Counted from the first letter of the stretch, positions 21,938-34,018 are shown. The stretch is DNA of 64,000 bases from Isoetes taiwanensis (GCA_021234155.1 JAJEKV010000041.1:5634829-5698828), one strand, 5' to 3'. Program-made: numbers and translations. The notes: generated by a model from the letters alone, not told the origin.

Positions 21938-22356
21938 TGAGAATAATACTGTGATATCAACTAGTTATTTTGTTCAGCAATTACACTTCATTAAGTTATT
22001 CACAATCTAGAATAACTATTAAGCAACTATTGATCTTGATCAATATTGCAATATAACATGAACTTTCAAAAATGATAATAATGAATTGCAAGATAAAACT
22101 TATCAATGAGTATAGTCTCGAAAGCCCAGGCCTGCTTTACCCATAAAACAACTACACAGGGCTCTGCATATACAAGTTACCCTTTCATTATATAGGGCCA
22201 GATCCGGCCGATCTGGCTCAGTTTCGGCCGACTAGGGAGCTCGTGCTGCAGTCTCCATAAACTATGGAGCTTTCCATATTTTGAATCTCATGTGGCTCCA
22301 AGTTATTGAACCGAGTTCCTGAAGTATTGCATTATGAAATATTATCATAATCAATG
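21938..22356 (-). repeat. Copia-2 5' LTR, first part
   Basis: Follows the primer site after two bases. On the minus strand it carries a TATATAA box (22188-22194), consistent with an LTR promoter reading toward gag. L1-1 inserted at 22370 and the LTR resumes at 32811. The outer LTR end is not resolved. Confidence 0.6.
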
Positions 22357-22370
22357 GTCCATAAATAATA
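22357..22370. repeat. L1-1 target-site duplication, left copy
   Basis: GTCCATAAATAATA, identical to 32797-32810, bordering the poly(A) side of L1-1. Confidence 0.9.
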
Positions 22371-22391
22371 AATTTTTTTTTTTTTTTTGAG

Positions 22392-23161
22392 GGAATGAGA
22401 TTTTTTCCATTAATTATATATTAGAAAATACATAATATCCAAGTATTTGACCAAGAGAGATCAAAATATTGGAGATAGTTTGAGCAAAACATAAATTGAA
22501 GCCTAGTAATATCCAAGTGCATATCCAAAAATAATAGAATGATATGCCTTATGAAGCCAAAAAATAGTAATAATTCCTGATTTGAGAGATTAAGAAAATA
22601 AAAGCTTGAGTATGTAAACTGAAGTTCTGCTTCCTGACAATCTGAGAGATTGGAAAAACCTTGTGATAGCAGAAGCACAGAGTCGCCAATTACCTGAAAG
22701 ATAAAGATGAAGTAGACAACAAAATGGCAAGTTAAAGAGGAAACAGAATTTATGGATCAAGGAATGGGAAACGGTCGAAAAAAGCTGGGTTTAGGATAAA
22801 ATTGGTTTTCTTTCCCCAGTCCAAGCACTCCAGCAAGTCAGAAACACATGAAGTGGCCATTAGGATAAGCAAATTTCCATATGTATCTGCTTTACACCTG
22901 TGATAGTAGTAGCATTCCCTGTAGAAATTGAACTGCCTGTCTGTCATATGCATGCTGGTAGTTTCCATAAACCAGAATAATGTAATCATCTGATAGGTGC
23001 TTTTGCAAAACTCATAAGCCCATTGGATCTCAGAGACCGGAAATTCATGAAGGCTTGGAAATATTCTGTCATGGATTTTTGATTTCTAGTAATAATTCTG
23101 ACGAGCATTCACCTGAGTGTTTATCTGCCCCTTATATCTGATAGCTTCCTTAAGATCAAAG
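22392..23161 (-). other. L1-1 3' region
   Basis: Follows the zinc-domain frame and runs to the poly(A). Short minus-strand frames only (for example MTDRQFNFYRECYYYHRCKA, 22750-22989). Probably the decayed ORF2 C-terminus plus 3' UTR. Confidence 0.5.
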
Positions 23162-23968
23162 CTAGTGTCCAGATCCCTCTTGCAAAACTCCAGATATTCT
23201 AGCACAATCATAATAAAGACCACTATTAGTATTTGAGCAATGCAATTTAAATAAATTAAACTTTCCATAGAAACTCCCAATACTATTCCATCTTTCATTA
23301 AATGATTCTGTCTGCCCTTTTTGAACAGTAGCAGTACTTCGCAGATCATGAATAACATTTATTTTAATCCAGAAAATGGAGGTCGAATGATTTCCATATA
23401 GGCATCTGTTCCTGTCTTTCCATATATTCCACAACATAATGAAAAGAATAGTGTTGTAGAAAGCATCATTGGTTAGAAAATAATCAATAAAAGAATTAGC
23501 CTTTTTGACTCTGAATTTATCTTCACACCAAATCCATAAATCATTTAATGCATTTAATTTCCTGCAATGAAAGATGTGAGGCATAGACTCAACTGAATCT
23601 TGACATAAAGGACATATAGAGGAAATTGGAGTCAGTCCCTTTTTCAACCTGCTAGGATTATATAGCTTAGCTGCAGATTCTAAATTTGGGAGGCTTTTAT
23701 TTGCTAATAGCCAAATAAAGAAGGAAATTCTTGGGGTACAGAAAGAGAGCCAGATATTATTCCAGAGTTTAGAATCCAAATCATCATTTAAATTCCAATG
23801 ATGCTTAGCTTTCGAAGGCCTATCATTATTTGCAAGCAAACTGTAGATCATGGAAACCTTATATTTAGGCTTACCTTTACATATCCAATCCATAGGCAAG
23901 TCATTAGTCCCAAGATTATTTGATAAGAAGGCTTTAATGTAATTATATAGCTTTTTATCAGACCATTA
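23162..23968 (-). pseudogene. L1-1 ORF2 C-terminal zinc-binding domain
   Basis: Reads WSDKKLYNYIKAFLSNN at the transposon junction, then MDWICKGKPKYKVSMIYSLL. The plant LINE zf-RVT pattern follows: WLSFCTPRISFFIWLLANKS, SICPLCQDSVESMPHIFHC and WNIWKDRNRCLYGN. This module follows the RT in plant L1 proteins. It is separated from the rest of ORF2 by the 3.96-kb insertion. Confidence 0.9.
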
Positions 23969-24759
23969 GGGCGGATTTGGGGTCTCAAAATGGCCTCCTA
24001 TCAGCCATTCCACGTCATATTTCCGCTCCTTTTTTCCCATGCCACCTAGGATACCAAAATCTCATCATTACAGATTTACTTGGAATATTCTCCCGGAATA
24101 AGGGGGATTGCGCATTCATGGCGCCATATGTATTTAATTCTGTTGGTTGTCAGACAGGCTGATGCAACATGTGGCGCTTCTAAAAAGCCACTTGCATTAT
24201 AGCATACCTGCAACTCATGACGGTGTCTCTTGGTTTGTCAGATACCAAGCGTGCGTGTCACCGATTCTTGCGCTATTTTCATTTAGAGGCCATGGCCATA
24301 CAAGCTTCCTGCCTTCCACATTTCAAAATTTGAATGTGTAGGTTGAAGCTTTGTATCGAACTTTCATTTCGAGGCAATGGGCGGGCTTTTTATGGGTGGT
24401 TCACATGGAGAAGTTTAGGCCCTCCGCCGAAGTTACGGTGAGTCAAGACTGATTAAAAAATTCATTGTTGCATCGGCTACACAAGTTGGATCTTGCAAGG
24501 GCTGATTTTCCAAAACGGGGCGAATTTTTTTGCCTCGGCCCAAGTTCAATTGGGTTTTAAGCCCGCCGCCATGATTTCATCCATGTGAACCCAAAGATTA
24601 ACTTAGGGATCTTTACTTCATCCCAATACAGGCTTCCCGCACCCTACAATTCAAAATTTGAATTTGCTTAATGTATAAAAGCATGGATTGTAGGAGAATG
24701 GACTTTTCGATTTCCATATGCACGTTGCAAATTTCAAAAACGAGGTTAGTCGGACGTTT

Positions 24760-27041
24760 GGCTCACACGAAGCGAATTGTGCTGAGGCATACAAATTGTA
24801 CACCTTCATTTCGCGCCGTGCGATCCACGCAGTATGGAAGCTCCAAATGATGTGTGGATAAGGATCCAACTGACTCACGAATATGCTCCAGTCTTTAATC
24901 GCAAAAAATGAGGTCTAAAAAATAAGAACTTAGACCTCGACGTGTTGTGTCTTGCAGGCTCAAAAAGTGTCGACATCTGGGCGGATGGCAGTTTATATCC
25001 ATTGGATCCGTTGAGTGGCAAGAAACCGTCATTTCAGGACGTTTCAAGTTTAGTCCGATTTTGTGGTGACGGTAACTCTGGCCTCCTAGGATATTGTGAG
25101 AGATTGAGAAAGGATGAAGGCATTCGGAATCGAATACAGTTCCTTGAGATGAGCTGAAGGAAGGGGAAATGTCCGTGAAGATGCTAATAAATGACATTAT
25201 ACTTTGCAATGTGAAGGGTTTATACATTCTTGAAGTACAAAGGTTATGGTGTTTGTGTTTAGATACCGCTAATACAAGAAGTCTTTGACTACTTTTAACA
25301 ATAGATTCCTTTAAAAATCTATTGCTATTTAAATTATAGCAAAAATGAGTCTTGAAACTCTTTAAGTAGTAGAAGAACTCTTTGACTAGTTATCCATTTG
25401 ATGACCATTTTTTAAGAAAATATGATATGTGACATTCTTATATGCAAACATTCATAAAATTTATGAACATTGAAGGTCAAAGCCATCCTTGTTTAAAGAG
25501 GATCATATGATGCGAAATCTTCATGCGCAGAAGTAATTGCATATAAGAAATTCGCCTGGTGTGATCCTTGCGTAAAAAAGTAAATAGAAACACAAATATT
25601 GAACTTACAACTTAGCGAATAGTATTTTAATAAACCAACACTTTACATACTAACACTTTACACTTTAAATATGATATTTCTTTCTTTCCTTTTACTTGAA
25701 AGCTATTTTTTTTTTCAAGATGGATCACACCAAGCGAATAATACATATGCAAAAAAAAGGGACATACTAAATTCGCATGGTGTGATCCACTTTCTTATTT
25801 GTTGTCAAATTAAAATTAAACACAAGTACTCATTCCTATTTGTATCTAAAATGCTTTACCACTCTTAAGTACATAAGTCATTATCCCTTTTCAAAGAGCA
25901 TATTATTTTTCAAGAAGGATCACACCAAGCGAATAGTACATATGCAACAAAAATGGAACACACTAAATTCGCATCGTGTGATCCACTTTCTTATTTGTTG
26001 TCAAATTAAAAGTAAACATAAGTACCCCTTCTCATTTAATGCTTTACCACCCTAAGTGCATAAAGTTATTAGTCCTTTTCAAAGAGCATATCTTTTTTTA
26101 AGAAGGATCACATCAAGCATTCTATTTGCATCGAAAATACTTTACCAACTCTAGTAGTACATAAAGTTCTTAGCCTTTTTCAAAAAGCAAACACTTTATC
26201 AATAAATGAGCACGTCACATATCCACACTTAACTTCAAATAAGACACATATATATTTCTTTTATTAAAAGATAATCAAAGTAATTTTACTATAGTTTGCA
26301 TGGTGTGATCCACTTTCTTGTTTGTTGTCAATAGATAATAACACCAAGTCCCTCATCAATAGTCTCCCATTTGCATATAAAATAATATTATGTTTTATGA
26401 ACTAAACTTTTTCAAAGAGGGTCCCAAAGCAAAATACAAACACTTAATCAATAAGCCAACACTTTACCAACAACCAAAGCTTTATTAAATAAGATTTTTA
26501 TGTTATTTTATCAAACCTAACAATGTTTCCATATGTGACACTTTGAGTTAACTGATCCAAACGCTCATGAAAGCGACATTTTATACAATATATCTTTGGA
26601 GCTTTTGTGTCGTGGCATTAGTAAACACCTCTAATGGAGCAAATATTTTGTAACTCATTTTTTCAACAACCCTGGATGCACGTCTTATCAAACATTTCTT
26701 CATTGCAAGGACACCATTCTCATAAGGCTTGCACAATTCGCTTAAAAGAGGTCATGGGACGACTTTCAAGCTCGGCTCCCACAACTTTACAACGTAAAAC
26801 TAGATGCCCATTGCCCTGAATGTATATCTTGGAAAAGCATGTCTCTTATGTCCATATGTTAGACAACAACGATGCTAGTAATGCTTTTCCCTAGTCTCAA
26901 ATCCCCGACATCTGATAAATATAGCCCAAAGAAAAATATTATAAATCAAGAAGAGGGAAGAAAAAAGAAGCAAGGATCACATGACGTGAAATCTCACTAC
27001 ACATTTACAAAGTGCATATGCATTTTCGCATGGTGTGATCC
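24760..27041. repeat. Family of six hairpin repeats inside the TIR element
   Basis: Each pairs a left arm like GGATCACACCAAGCGAAT with a right arm like ATTCGCATGGTGTGATCC. Pairs: 24760-24776 with 24809-24826; 25500-25516 with 25551-25567; 25722-25739 with 25771-25788 (17 of 18 pair); 25917-25934 with 25967-25984; 26105-26119 with 26295-26311; 26974-26992 with 27023-27041. Most loops are about 30-35 bases, and three of them (25722, 25917 and 26974 pairs) contain CATATGC. The middle pairs sit in tandem units about 195 bp long. The role is unknown. Confidence 0.75.
24955..25157 (+). other. Exon-like ORF inside the TIR element
   Basis: After a GTGTCTTGCAG acceptor-like site the plus strand reads SKSVDIWADGSLYPLDPLSG, then FQDVSSLVRFCGDGNSGLLG and ends LEMS-stop at 25157. 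The composition is protein-like and unlike the AT-rich surroundings. It could be the last exon of a captured host gene or of the lost transposase. The family is not recognised. Confidence 0.3.
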
Positions 27042-27932
27042 ATGTATTATTGAGGGTGCAAATTTGCAAATATCCTCCTCTTCAAATCCCTTCCCCCCCT
27101 CCCTTCCCTTTTTTTTTGCAATATACTATCCATAGCATTTATTTTGAACCCTATAGTTCTACCTATTCATTGCGTATGAATGTCGCTCCGACGATGTAAC
27201 TCCATAGTCACCCTTCGTTAAGGATAGCATTCTCACCCACGAGCCTATGGATAGATATCCTTCAACCGTCATGCCTTTATTGTTTTGTAAATGATGAACT
27301 GCAGAAGCAATGTAGGAGTACTAGGAGCAATTATGGATGCAATTAGAGATACAGATCGGTCGTTGAATTGTAAGAATGAATGGCAGGGAGCAATACGATG
27401 AATGGGAAGAGCTGAAAAGTAGGAAAACTTCAGAATGAAAATTTGGGTAGTAAAAACATGGCATGTAACGCACGTTTGCTTGTCCTTTATCACATCGCCG
27501 TTGTTGCTTAACTCTATGCTCGCCCAGCAAAAACACGCAGACACTATTGGAGACTTGGATTCCAAATGAAGAGCGGAAGGCGAGAGGATGCACGAAGGGG
27601 CGCTTAATGTGAACAATGGAAATCTTGGTGCCAAAATTTGATAAGGTGGTTGGTGCATGTGGGCATGTGCACAGTAGGCGGGAAAAGTAGCCATTATTTT
27701 GGTCCGCGATACGATTTTCGAAAAATGCGGGCCATTAATGTGGTTGCAATGAATGCACAAACATGTCCTATGAAATTTCGCCATGTGGATGCCAAGTAAG
27801 CCTGCTCCTCTTTCTACTTGCCAACCAATACTGATTTTGGAAAAAAATGCGCAAACATCATTGGTCGCGAGAAACATGACGTGGAATTCTGGCATCCAAG
27901 ATATGGGCCATTTTGAGACCCCAAATCTGCCC

Positions 27933-30923
27933 TAATGCAGAGTTCCATTCACCTTCCTTTTTAAGGCTGTCCAAGTGATCCATCTGTTATCAATATGAAG
28001 ATCCACAATGACATTAATACCAGCATTTTTCCATTTTCTGTATATTCTAGGATGCTTAAAAGCAAGGGGAGTGCTTCTGGAATTTGAAAGAGTGGAATTC
28101 CAAAAAATAGAAGTGTGAGAGTTGAAATTACTTACCCCCTGATGTTCAAAGCTACCCGAGATTTTGGAAATGCTCTACTGTTGGATGGCCCTTAAATTTA
28201 CACTTTTGAAGCCAATATTTAATGAAGACAGTAGCAGGATTATTATTTTGAAATAGAGCTTTCCAAATGTATTTGCCAACTAAAGCTGATCCTTGAAGGA
28301 AAAGATTTTTACAACCAATATCTCCCTTTGATTTTGGCTTAGTCAAGTAATTCCAATTGATGAGATGACTTTTACCCCAAATGAAGTTTCTGATAATTTT
28401 CTCTAACTGCAAATAAATAGACTTTGGAGCAAGCAAAGTAGAAGAGAAATAAATGTGTGAGCTTGCAATAACACTGTTTGCAATTACGGTTCTTCCTGCC
28501 ATAGAAAGACAGCTGCCAAAGTAATTCAGTTTCCTTTTTATATTGGAAATGATAGGACTCCATAACCCCTTAATATTATTATCCAAAGATAGAGGTAATC
28601 CCAAAAGTTTAGAAGCCTGAGAGAAATTCAAGCAGTTGATACCACAGATGGATTGCTGACCAGTCTCACCAATAATATTGCATTTATTTAAGTTTAGGGA
28701 AATGCCAGATGCTGCACTGAAAGCTTGAATGATTTCAAGATAGACGGAAATATTGGAGGCATTATTCTGGAGGAAGCTGAAGGAATCATCTGCATATTGC
28801 AGAATGTTCATGTTTGAGGAATTGTCTGGCAAGATCATACCTTTAATATTCCCAAGGCTTTGCTGATGGTTGATCACTCTAGTTAGAATCTCAGTGACAG
28901 CAATAAAAATGTATGGGGCAAGGGGACATCCCTGCCTTACACCCCTTGCTAGAGAGAAAAAGGAGCCAGGTGAGCCATTAATTAATACAGAAGATTGGGC
29001 TCTAGAATTCAGACCGAGAATCAAACTGATAATTTTATCAGAGAAACCCAGGTATTTCAGGGCATAATTAATGAAGTTCCAGTGAACAGTGTCAAATGCT
29101 TTAGAGAAATCTAACTTTAGGAGAACACAGTTTTGGCCAGAATGCTTATTCCAATGAAGACCCTCAACAGCAGCAATGTAGTTGTCTAAAATATATCTGT
29201 TTGGGAGAAAAGCTGACTGAGAAGGATTGATAACTTTTTGGAGATGACCTTTAATCCTGTTGGCAATAATCTTAGCACAGACTTTATAAGAGGTGTTGGT
29301 CAAAGAAATTGGTCTCCAGTCAGTGAATGCTAAGGGATCCTCTATCTTAGGAATCAAAGAAATTAGACCAGCAGAAATTGCAGGATGCAGATGGTTAGAA
29401 TTCCAAAATCCATGGATCATTCTAGAAAAATCAATTTGAATGATATCCCAGAAGCGAATGTAAAAATCAGATTGAAAGCCATCTGGACCAGGACTTTTCC
29501 CTTTGGCAAGAGAAGTTAAGGTTTTAAAAATTTCCTCAACACTAGGCAGATTGGAAATATTAATATTCATAGTATCAATTTCATCTGAGACCAGATTATT
29601 TGGAATATTCTGGACCATTTCATAGAAGGCATTGGCCTTGCTGGCAGTATTCGAATCAAAGGATTGGTGAGAGAATATCTGAGCATACTTAGAGTTAAAG
29701 AACTTGGAAATATCAGAGTGATTGTCTAGACTGGAATTGTCCTCAGTAATGATTTTGGAGATATTGGACTTGAGCAGCTTATTCTTGGCGACCCTGAAGA
29801 AAATTTTAGAATTGCCCTTGTCCAGATTGGCATGGTATTTTAACTTACAAGAAATAGCAACACCTTTAGCTTCAAATTCTTCTATCAATTTGATTGATTT
29901 TTCCAAATTTCCTTCCAAAAAATGCAGGTTTGGATTAAGGGGGTCAATTTGGAGCTGCATCCTCACCTCCTTAATATCATCCAAATATTTATTTTTCTCA
30001 GCATTCTTTTGAGAAAGATGATTTTTAGCCCAATTTTTAATCCAGCCTTTAGCAGCCTTGATATTGGCATAAAATTCCTTCATAGAAGTAGAATTATTCA
30101 AACTAACTTCTGGGAGATTAGAATAGAAGGATTTGAAGTCAGCACAGAAAGCCTCAGATTTCAGAAGAGAGCAGTTGAATTTGAAAGGAATATTACCTTG
30201 TCTCTTAAGTGAGATCTCATGTTTAATGGTTAAGAATTGGGGCTGGTGATCAGAAATCGAGGTACATTCATCACTAGTTACAAGACAATTATCCCAAAAG
30301 CCATTGGTCAGATTGGTGATATAGAATCTGTCCAGTGCACAAAAAACTCTCTTGCTGCCATCTTGCTTGTTACTCCATGTGAATTTAGCAGTAGAAGAAG
30401 GAATATGGTGCAGAAGATGGTTGTCAATCAGATTATCCCAGGAAATCTTTTCATTAGAAGACAAATTTAGTTGCTTGCCAACCTTGAGGTCCCAAGATGG
30501 AGTATTGTTGAAATCTCCCCCTAAAATCCAGGTAGAAATGCCTTGATTTAGTAGCCAGCTATTTAAATTCAACCATTGAGTTTCTCTATCTCTTGAATCA
30601 GTCGAAGCATAAATGTTAATAATGCCAAAATCATTATCTGCAGAGGAGAAAGTGACAGCCTGCCATCTTTTGCAAGGGCTATTGAATAAGGAGGTGTGTT
30701 TAAGGTTCTTCCAGATAATGCATAAGCCCCCTGAAGTACATGTGGCTTCAATCCATATGGAGGCACTCCCTGGGGAAATCCAGTCAGCCAAAGTTGAACA
30801 TTCGAATTGAAGCAATTCCTGTAGCATGATGATGTCAGCATTGTAATGCTTGATTTGAGCAATTGCTCTTCTTCTTTTAAGAGGGCCTTTAATACCCCCT
30901 AAATTCCAAGATAATATCTTCAT
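27933..30923 (-). pseudogene. L1-1 ORF2: endonuclease and reverse transcriptase
   Basis: ATG at 30921-30923 (MKILSWNLGGIKG), open for 923 codons to 28152; the sequence then continues in another frame (HPRIYRKWKNAGINVIVDLH) to the transposon. Endonuclease motifs are ADIIMLQEL, WILGGDFNNTPSWD and ISDHQPQFL (residues 1-230). RT motifs are LAKGKSPGPDGFQSDFY, LIPKIEDPLAFTDWRPISLT, AFLPNRYILDN, LKLDFSKAFDTVHW, ARGVRQGCPLAPYIF and the active site LQYADDSFSF (about residue 710). The long intact frame indicates a fairly young copy. Dead because truncated and split. Confidence 0.93.
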
Positions 30924-30952
30924 GGCAGGAGACTAGAAAGAAAGAGCAGCTA

Positions 30953-32796
30953 AGCTTAATGATTTCTCAATTTTTTCTTTTGTCTGGTATTAGCTGCAGG
31001 AGTTTCAGATGAGGCTTGGCCTTTCTTGTGTTTAGGCTTTTTTCCCCTTTTGCAATCCTCTTTTCGAGAAGAATTTAACTTGTCAATCATATTATTAGAG
31101 AAGTTTTGCAGGAAGGAATCATCTTCCCAATTAGCTATATTAAAAGTATTGGGATCACCGTTTTCTTTAACATTATTAAATTCAGCTGAGGAATGTGGAC
31201 ACCCAAAACTTAGACTTACAACACTCAAGATCTAGAAATGAGTTAGAAGTTAAATTATCTAGGATTAGAGAAGCTTGCCTGGTAGAGAGTTGCTCCAATT
31301 CCTTATTGTTTGCATCCAGCTCATTGTTCCCTTGGCCTTGCAGGCCCTTGCATTTCTGTATCACTGACCTCTGTATTGCTGACTAAAACTGCATTGGAGC
31401 CATACCTATTTATTTTTAAAAGGTCTTGGCTTGTATCCTCTTTGTCTCCTATTTTGTCTATATCCACCTCTCCATCTATGCAAACCTCTTTGTGGTCGGC
31501 TATATACTCAACATCCATGATCTTCTGATTTGTGAGATCACCACTATCTGGAGAATTGTCTTGTGAATCTTTAATGACCAAAGTATTAAAATTCATATCT
31601 TGTTGGAGTTCTGCTAACTGGACTGCAATGACTAGGGAGAGCCCACCAAAATTATCAGAGGGAATTGGCTGAGAATCAATGTTTAGAGAGAGGTCAATGA
31701 GATCTGGTTCATGGGTTTTTAAGGTAGGAGGACTTAAAGATGAAGGGACAAAGGCAATTGGCTCCAATGTGTCTGCACAAAAATCTTCAGATAGATCAGT
31801 TAGAACATTATAAGTGTTAGAGCAGAAAACCTTTGATGAGATATCCTTTGATGAAGTCTCTTTGGAGAGTTGGCAGTATTATCATGATGTGCTGGTGAGG
31901 AAATATCTCGAGCTGGTGATGTTGGAGAAACAGTGGCTATGCACTTTTTTGTATTAGCCTGCTCAATTTCCCTGTTTGGCTCAGAATTTGTCACGTCCTT
32001 TACTTTTAAGCCAATAGGCTCAGATTCTCTGTTTTGCTCAGTACTTTCATTATCTATAATTAATGGAACCTCATTTCCATTGATTTTTGTACTAAATGCC
32101 TTGACTGTATTCTTGTCTCTGCAATTCTTGTTGTTGAAGTCATTTTTTCCATAAGGCTTCCCTTTGTCATTTGAATATGGTCCCAAAGCTGAATGTATAA
32201 CAATTCCTTTGTTATACTGTTTGTGCTGCAGATTGAACATAGCAGTGTTTTTATAGCAGTGTTTTTACTGGATTCCAGGATGGAATTCAAAGTATTATGA
32301 AGGTCCATAGTGCTGTGAGACAATGGAGCTTTTCCCTTTAATAGTGATCTGTCTTGATTTTTGTCCTGGTTTGATCTATCTGCTGAGATCTGGCCTTGTA
32401 AATTAATTTTCTCAATGGAAACCTTATTTTTTTTTTTAAAGATTATCCACATTACCCCTGTTTAAAACATTTACTTTGGCAGTGGGCTGAGATAAAGAAG
32501 AAAATCCAGATAAAGATGAGAAGCCAGAGAATTGGCTCAAAGTTTGAGCTTGATCAGTGTTTGCTGCCACTTTAGCTTGAGCCAAATTCCTTTTTCTTTG
32601 TATTATTCTGTAACTACCATTGATATTCCTGGAGCTATTATTTTCCATCTGCTTCTCTTCATTCACAATATTTTTACCTTGCTGACTGGAATCCTGAACA
32701 TGGCCCTGGATTTGATGATCTGGGAGTAGATCCATCTTTCCAATGTTTGAAAAACTTGCTTTCTCTGAAGAGTCTGAGCATTGAGAACTAGAAATA
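30953..32796 (-). pseudogene. L1-1 ORF1, C-terminal part
   Basis: Minus-strand frames spread over three phases: SDSSEKASFSNIGKMDLLPD at the truncated 5' end, then Ser/Asn/Gln-rich low-complexity text, VCIDGEVDIDKIGDKEDTSQ, and a basic end KKPKHKKGQASSETPAANTR before ORF2. This resembles the long disordered C-terminus of plant L1 ORF1 proteins. The RNA-binding N-terminal domain is missing because of truncation. Confidence 0.7.
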
Positions 32797-32810
32797 GTCC
32801 ATAAATAATA
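32797..32810. repeat. L1-1 target-site duplication, right copy
   Basis: GTCCATAAATAATA, identical to 22357-22370. Confidence 0.9.
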
Positions 32811-32940
32811 GAACCATTAACTATAATATTAATGCTAATACTCAATGGTTCCATCTTCCTGTATAATCAATGCTATATGATCAACTGATCATTCTCCCTG
32901 TAGAGCAACTATCTAGACAAGTCTCTTTGACAATTTGTAA
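32811..32940 (-). repeat. Copia-2 LTR remainder (probable)
   Basis: The sequence right of the L1-1 duplication must continue the interrupted copia-2 LTR. Where the LTR ends and the gypsy fragment starts is not visible. Confidence 0.4.
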
Positions 32941-32949
32941 CAAACCCTA

Positions 32950-33436
32950 TAATGAACTTGCATGAACATTCATCAAACCAATCACACACCATTTAACTTA
33001 GTTTATGGCATTGAAGTTGTGCTGCAAATCGAATTTGAGCTCCCATCCTTGAGGTTGGCTCATAAATTATGTTTATCTTCTGAACATACCTGCAGAAAAG
33101 GTTGGATGCTCTGTTATATTTAGATGAGTATAGGGTAGAGGCTGAGAATGCCAACTTGTTAAAAAAACCAAAGACTTGGCTGCATTCAAAGTTGCTCACA
33201 GGATCCAAGGTACTTCCAAGGGAGGTGAACTTGTGCTGAAATGGAATAAATCAAGAGAAGATGTAGCTGGAAAGTTTGAGAACCTCTGGGAAGGGCCTTA
33301 TGAAGTTATAGAATCAGCAGGTTCAATTTCTTATTGGCTGAAGGAAGTCACTGAAGATATGCTCTTGCCAAATCCCATAAACACTTTACATTTGAAAAGA
33401 TACTGGGATCAACACGTGTGTTTGTCTCTCTTTATG
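32950..33436 (+). pseudogene. Ty3/gypsy integrase C-terminal fragment
   Basis: Reads NHTPFNLVYGIEVVLQIEFE, then LPSLRLAHKL, and after frameshifts GELVLKWNKSREDVAGKFEN, LWEGPYEVIESAGSISYWL and NTLHLKRYWDQH. This is the hallmark end of a Ty3/gypsy polyprotein, with the KW.GPY.V core and the final LKRY. No RT, RNase H or LTR of this element is visible nearby. Confidence 0.85.
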
Positions 33437-33705
33437 TAGGGCAATTTAATATTTCATGTTAGAGTAGGTTAGTTAGTTTGATCTTTTCCCGAGATTTGAT
33501 TTATTACCTAATTGGATTTGTTATTTGATACGGGTAGATTTGTGTTATCAGAAAGCAGGGTTGACATGAAAGGCAATGACAAGACTTCCAAGGAAGATGA
33601 ATACTAATGTCTCTACAAGTGTCATATGCAGGACTACTATCTTTTATATTCATCTGCCATGTGACTTTGGCCATCACCATTGAAACTTTGTTTCCTCTGT
33701 TGCAT

Positions 33706-33894
33706 CTACACAGGACCTGAATAGCCCTTACAATCCATAAAAGGGTTCCTGAGTTTATTTTGATATATTTCTATGTCTTCCTGTTTATCCTCTTCATCTT
33801 CAGAAATAGAGAACGGCGGCCCATTGCTTCGGTCCTCTCCAATATTGTCAGCATATGTTAATTCAGAAGCAGTAGGCATATTTCCATTTACCAA
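33706..33894 (-). other. Small acidic ORF, unidentified
   Basis: A 62-codon minus-strand frame with TASELTYADNIGEDRSNG, then ISEDEEDKQEDIEIYQN and a stop after YSGPV. No family recognised. It overlaps the edge of the 66-bp direct repeat at 33889. Confidence 0.25.
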
Positions 33895-33955
33895 AATAAC
33901 TCAATGTTTTAATAAGACTACTTTGACCAACATAACTAGTCAGCTAACGTGATCA
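33889..33955. repeat. 66-bp direct repeat, left copy
   Basis: Matches 40496-40561 with four mismatches (core AATAAGACTACTTTGACCAA). Together the copies bracket a foldback and L1-2. It may be a long target duplication of the bracketed unit or an older dispersed repeat. Confidence 0.7.
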
Positions 33956-34018
33956 TTTTTTATTTCAAATCTATGTTTTTTTTTTTGTTGATAATAACCC
34001 ATTCAATGGTTTTGGAGA

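Larger units (their letters stand above)
23969..27932. mobile_element. 3,964-bp terminal-inverted-repeat transposon without transposase
   Basis: Terminal inverted repeats of 27 bp: left GGGCGGATTTGGGGTCTC.., right (reverse complement) GGGCAGATTTGGGGTCTC.., both continuing AAAATGGCC with one mismatch. Weaker similarity, including ATTCCACGTCAT, extends to about 60 bp. The flanks are CATTA and TAATG. A 2-bp TA duplication keeps the L1 reading frame in register, and a TWA type is also possible, so Tc1/mariner or PIF/Harbinger cannot be separated. No transposase-like ORF is present; the longest frame (27269-27895, minus) has no recognisable domain. It carries a hairpin family and one exon-like segment. 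Confidence 0.85.
22371..32796 (-). mobile_element. L1-1: plant L1 LINE, 5'-truncated, split by a DNA transposon
   Basis: A minus-strand L1 with a poly(A) tail (T-run 22373-22390), an ORF2 with endonuclease, RT and zinc-binding domain, and the C-terminal part of ORF1. A 14-bp perfect target duplication defines both ends, so its span is certain. It is truncated inside ORF1 at the right edge. Without the 3,964-bp insert it is about 6.5 kb. It is AT-rich, unlike L1-2, so the two come from different L1 subfamilies. Confidence 0.9.

Noticed and set aside
27269-27895. 208-codon minus-strand frame at the right end of the TIR element
   Set aside because: It overlaps the terminal inverted repeat, has no transposase motif (no DDE pattern or zinc finger) and low-complexity composition; probably chance.
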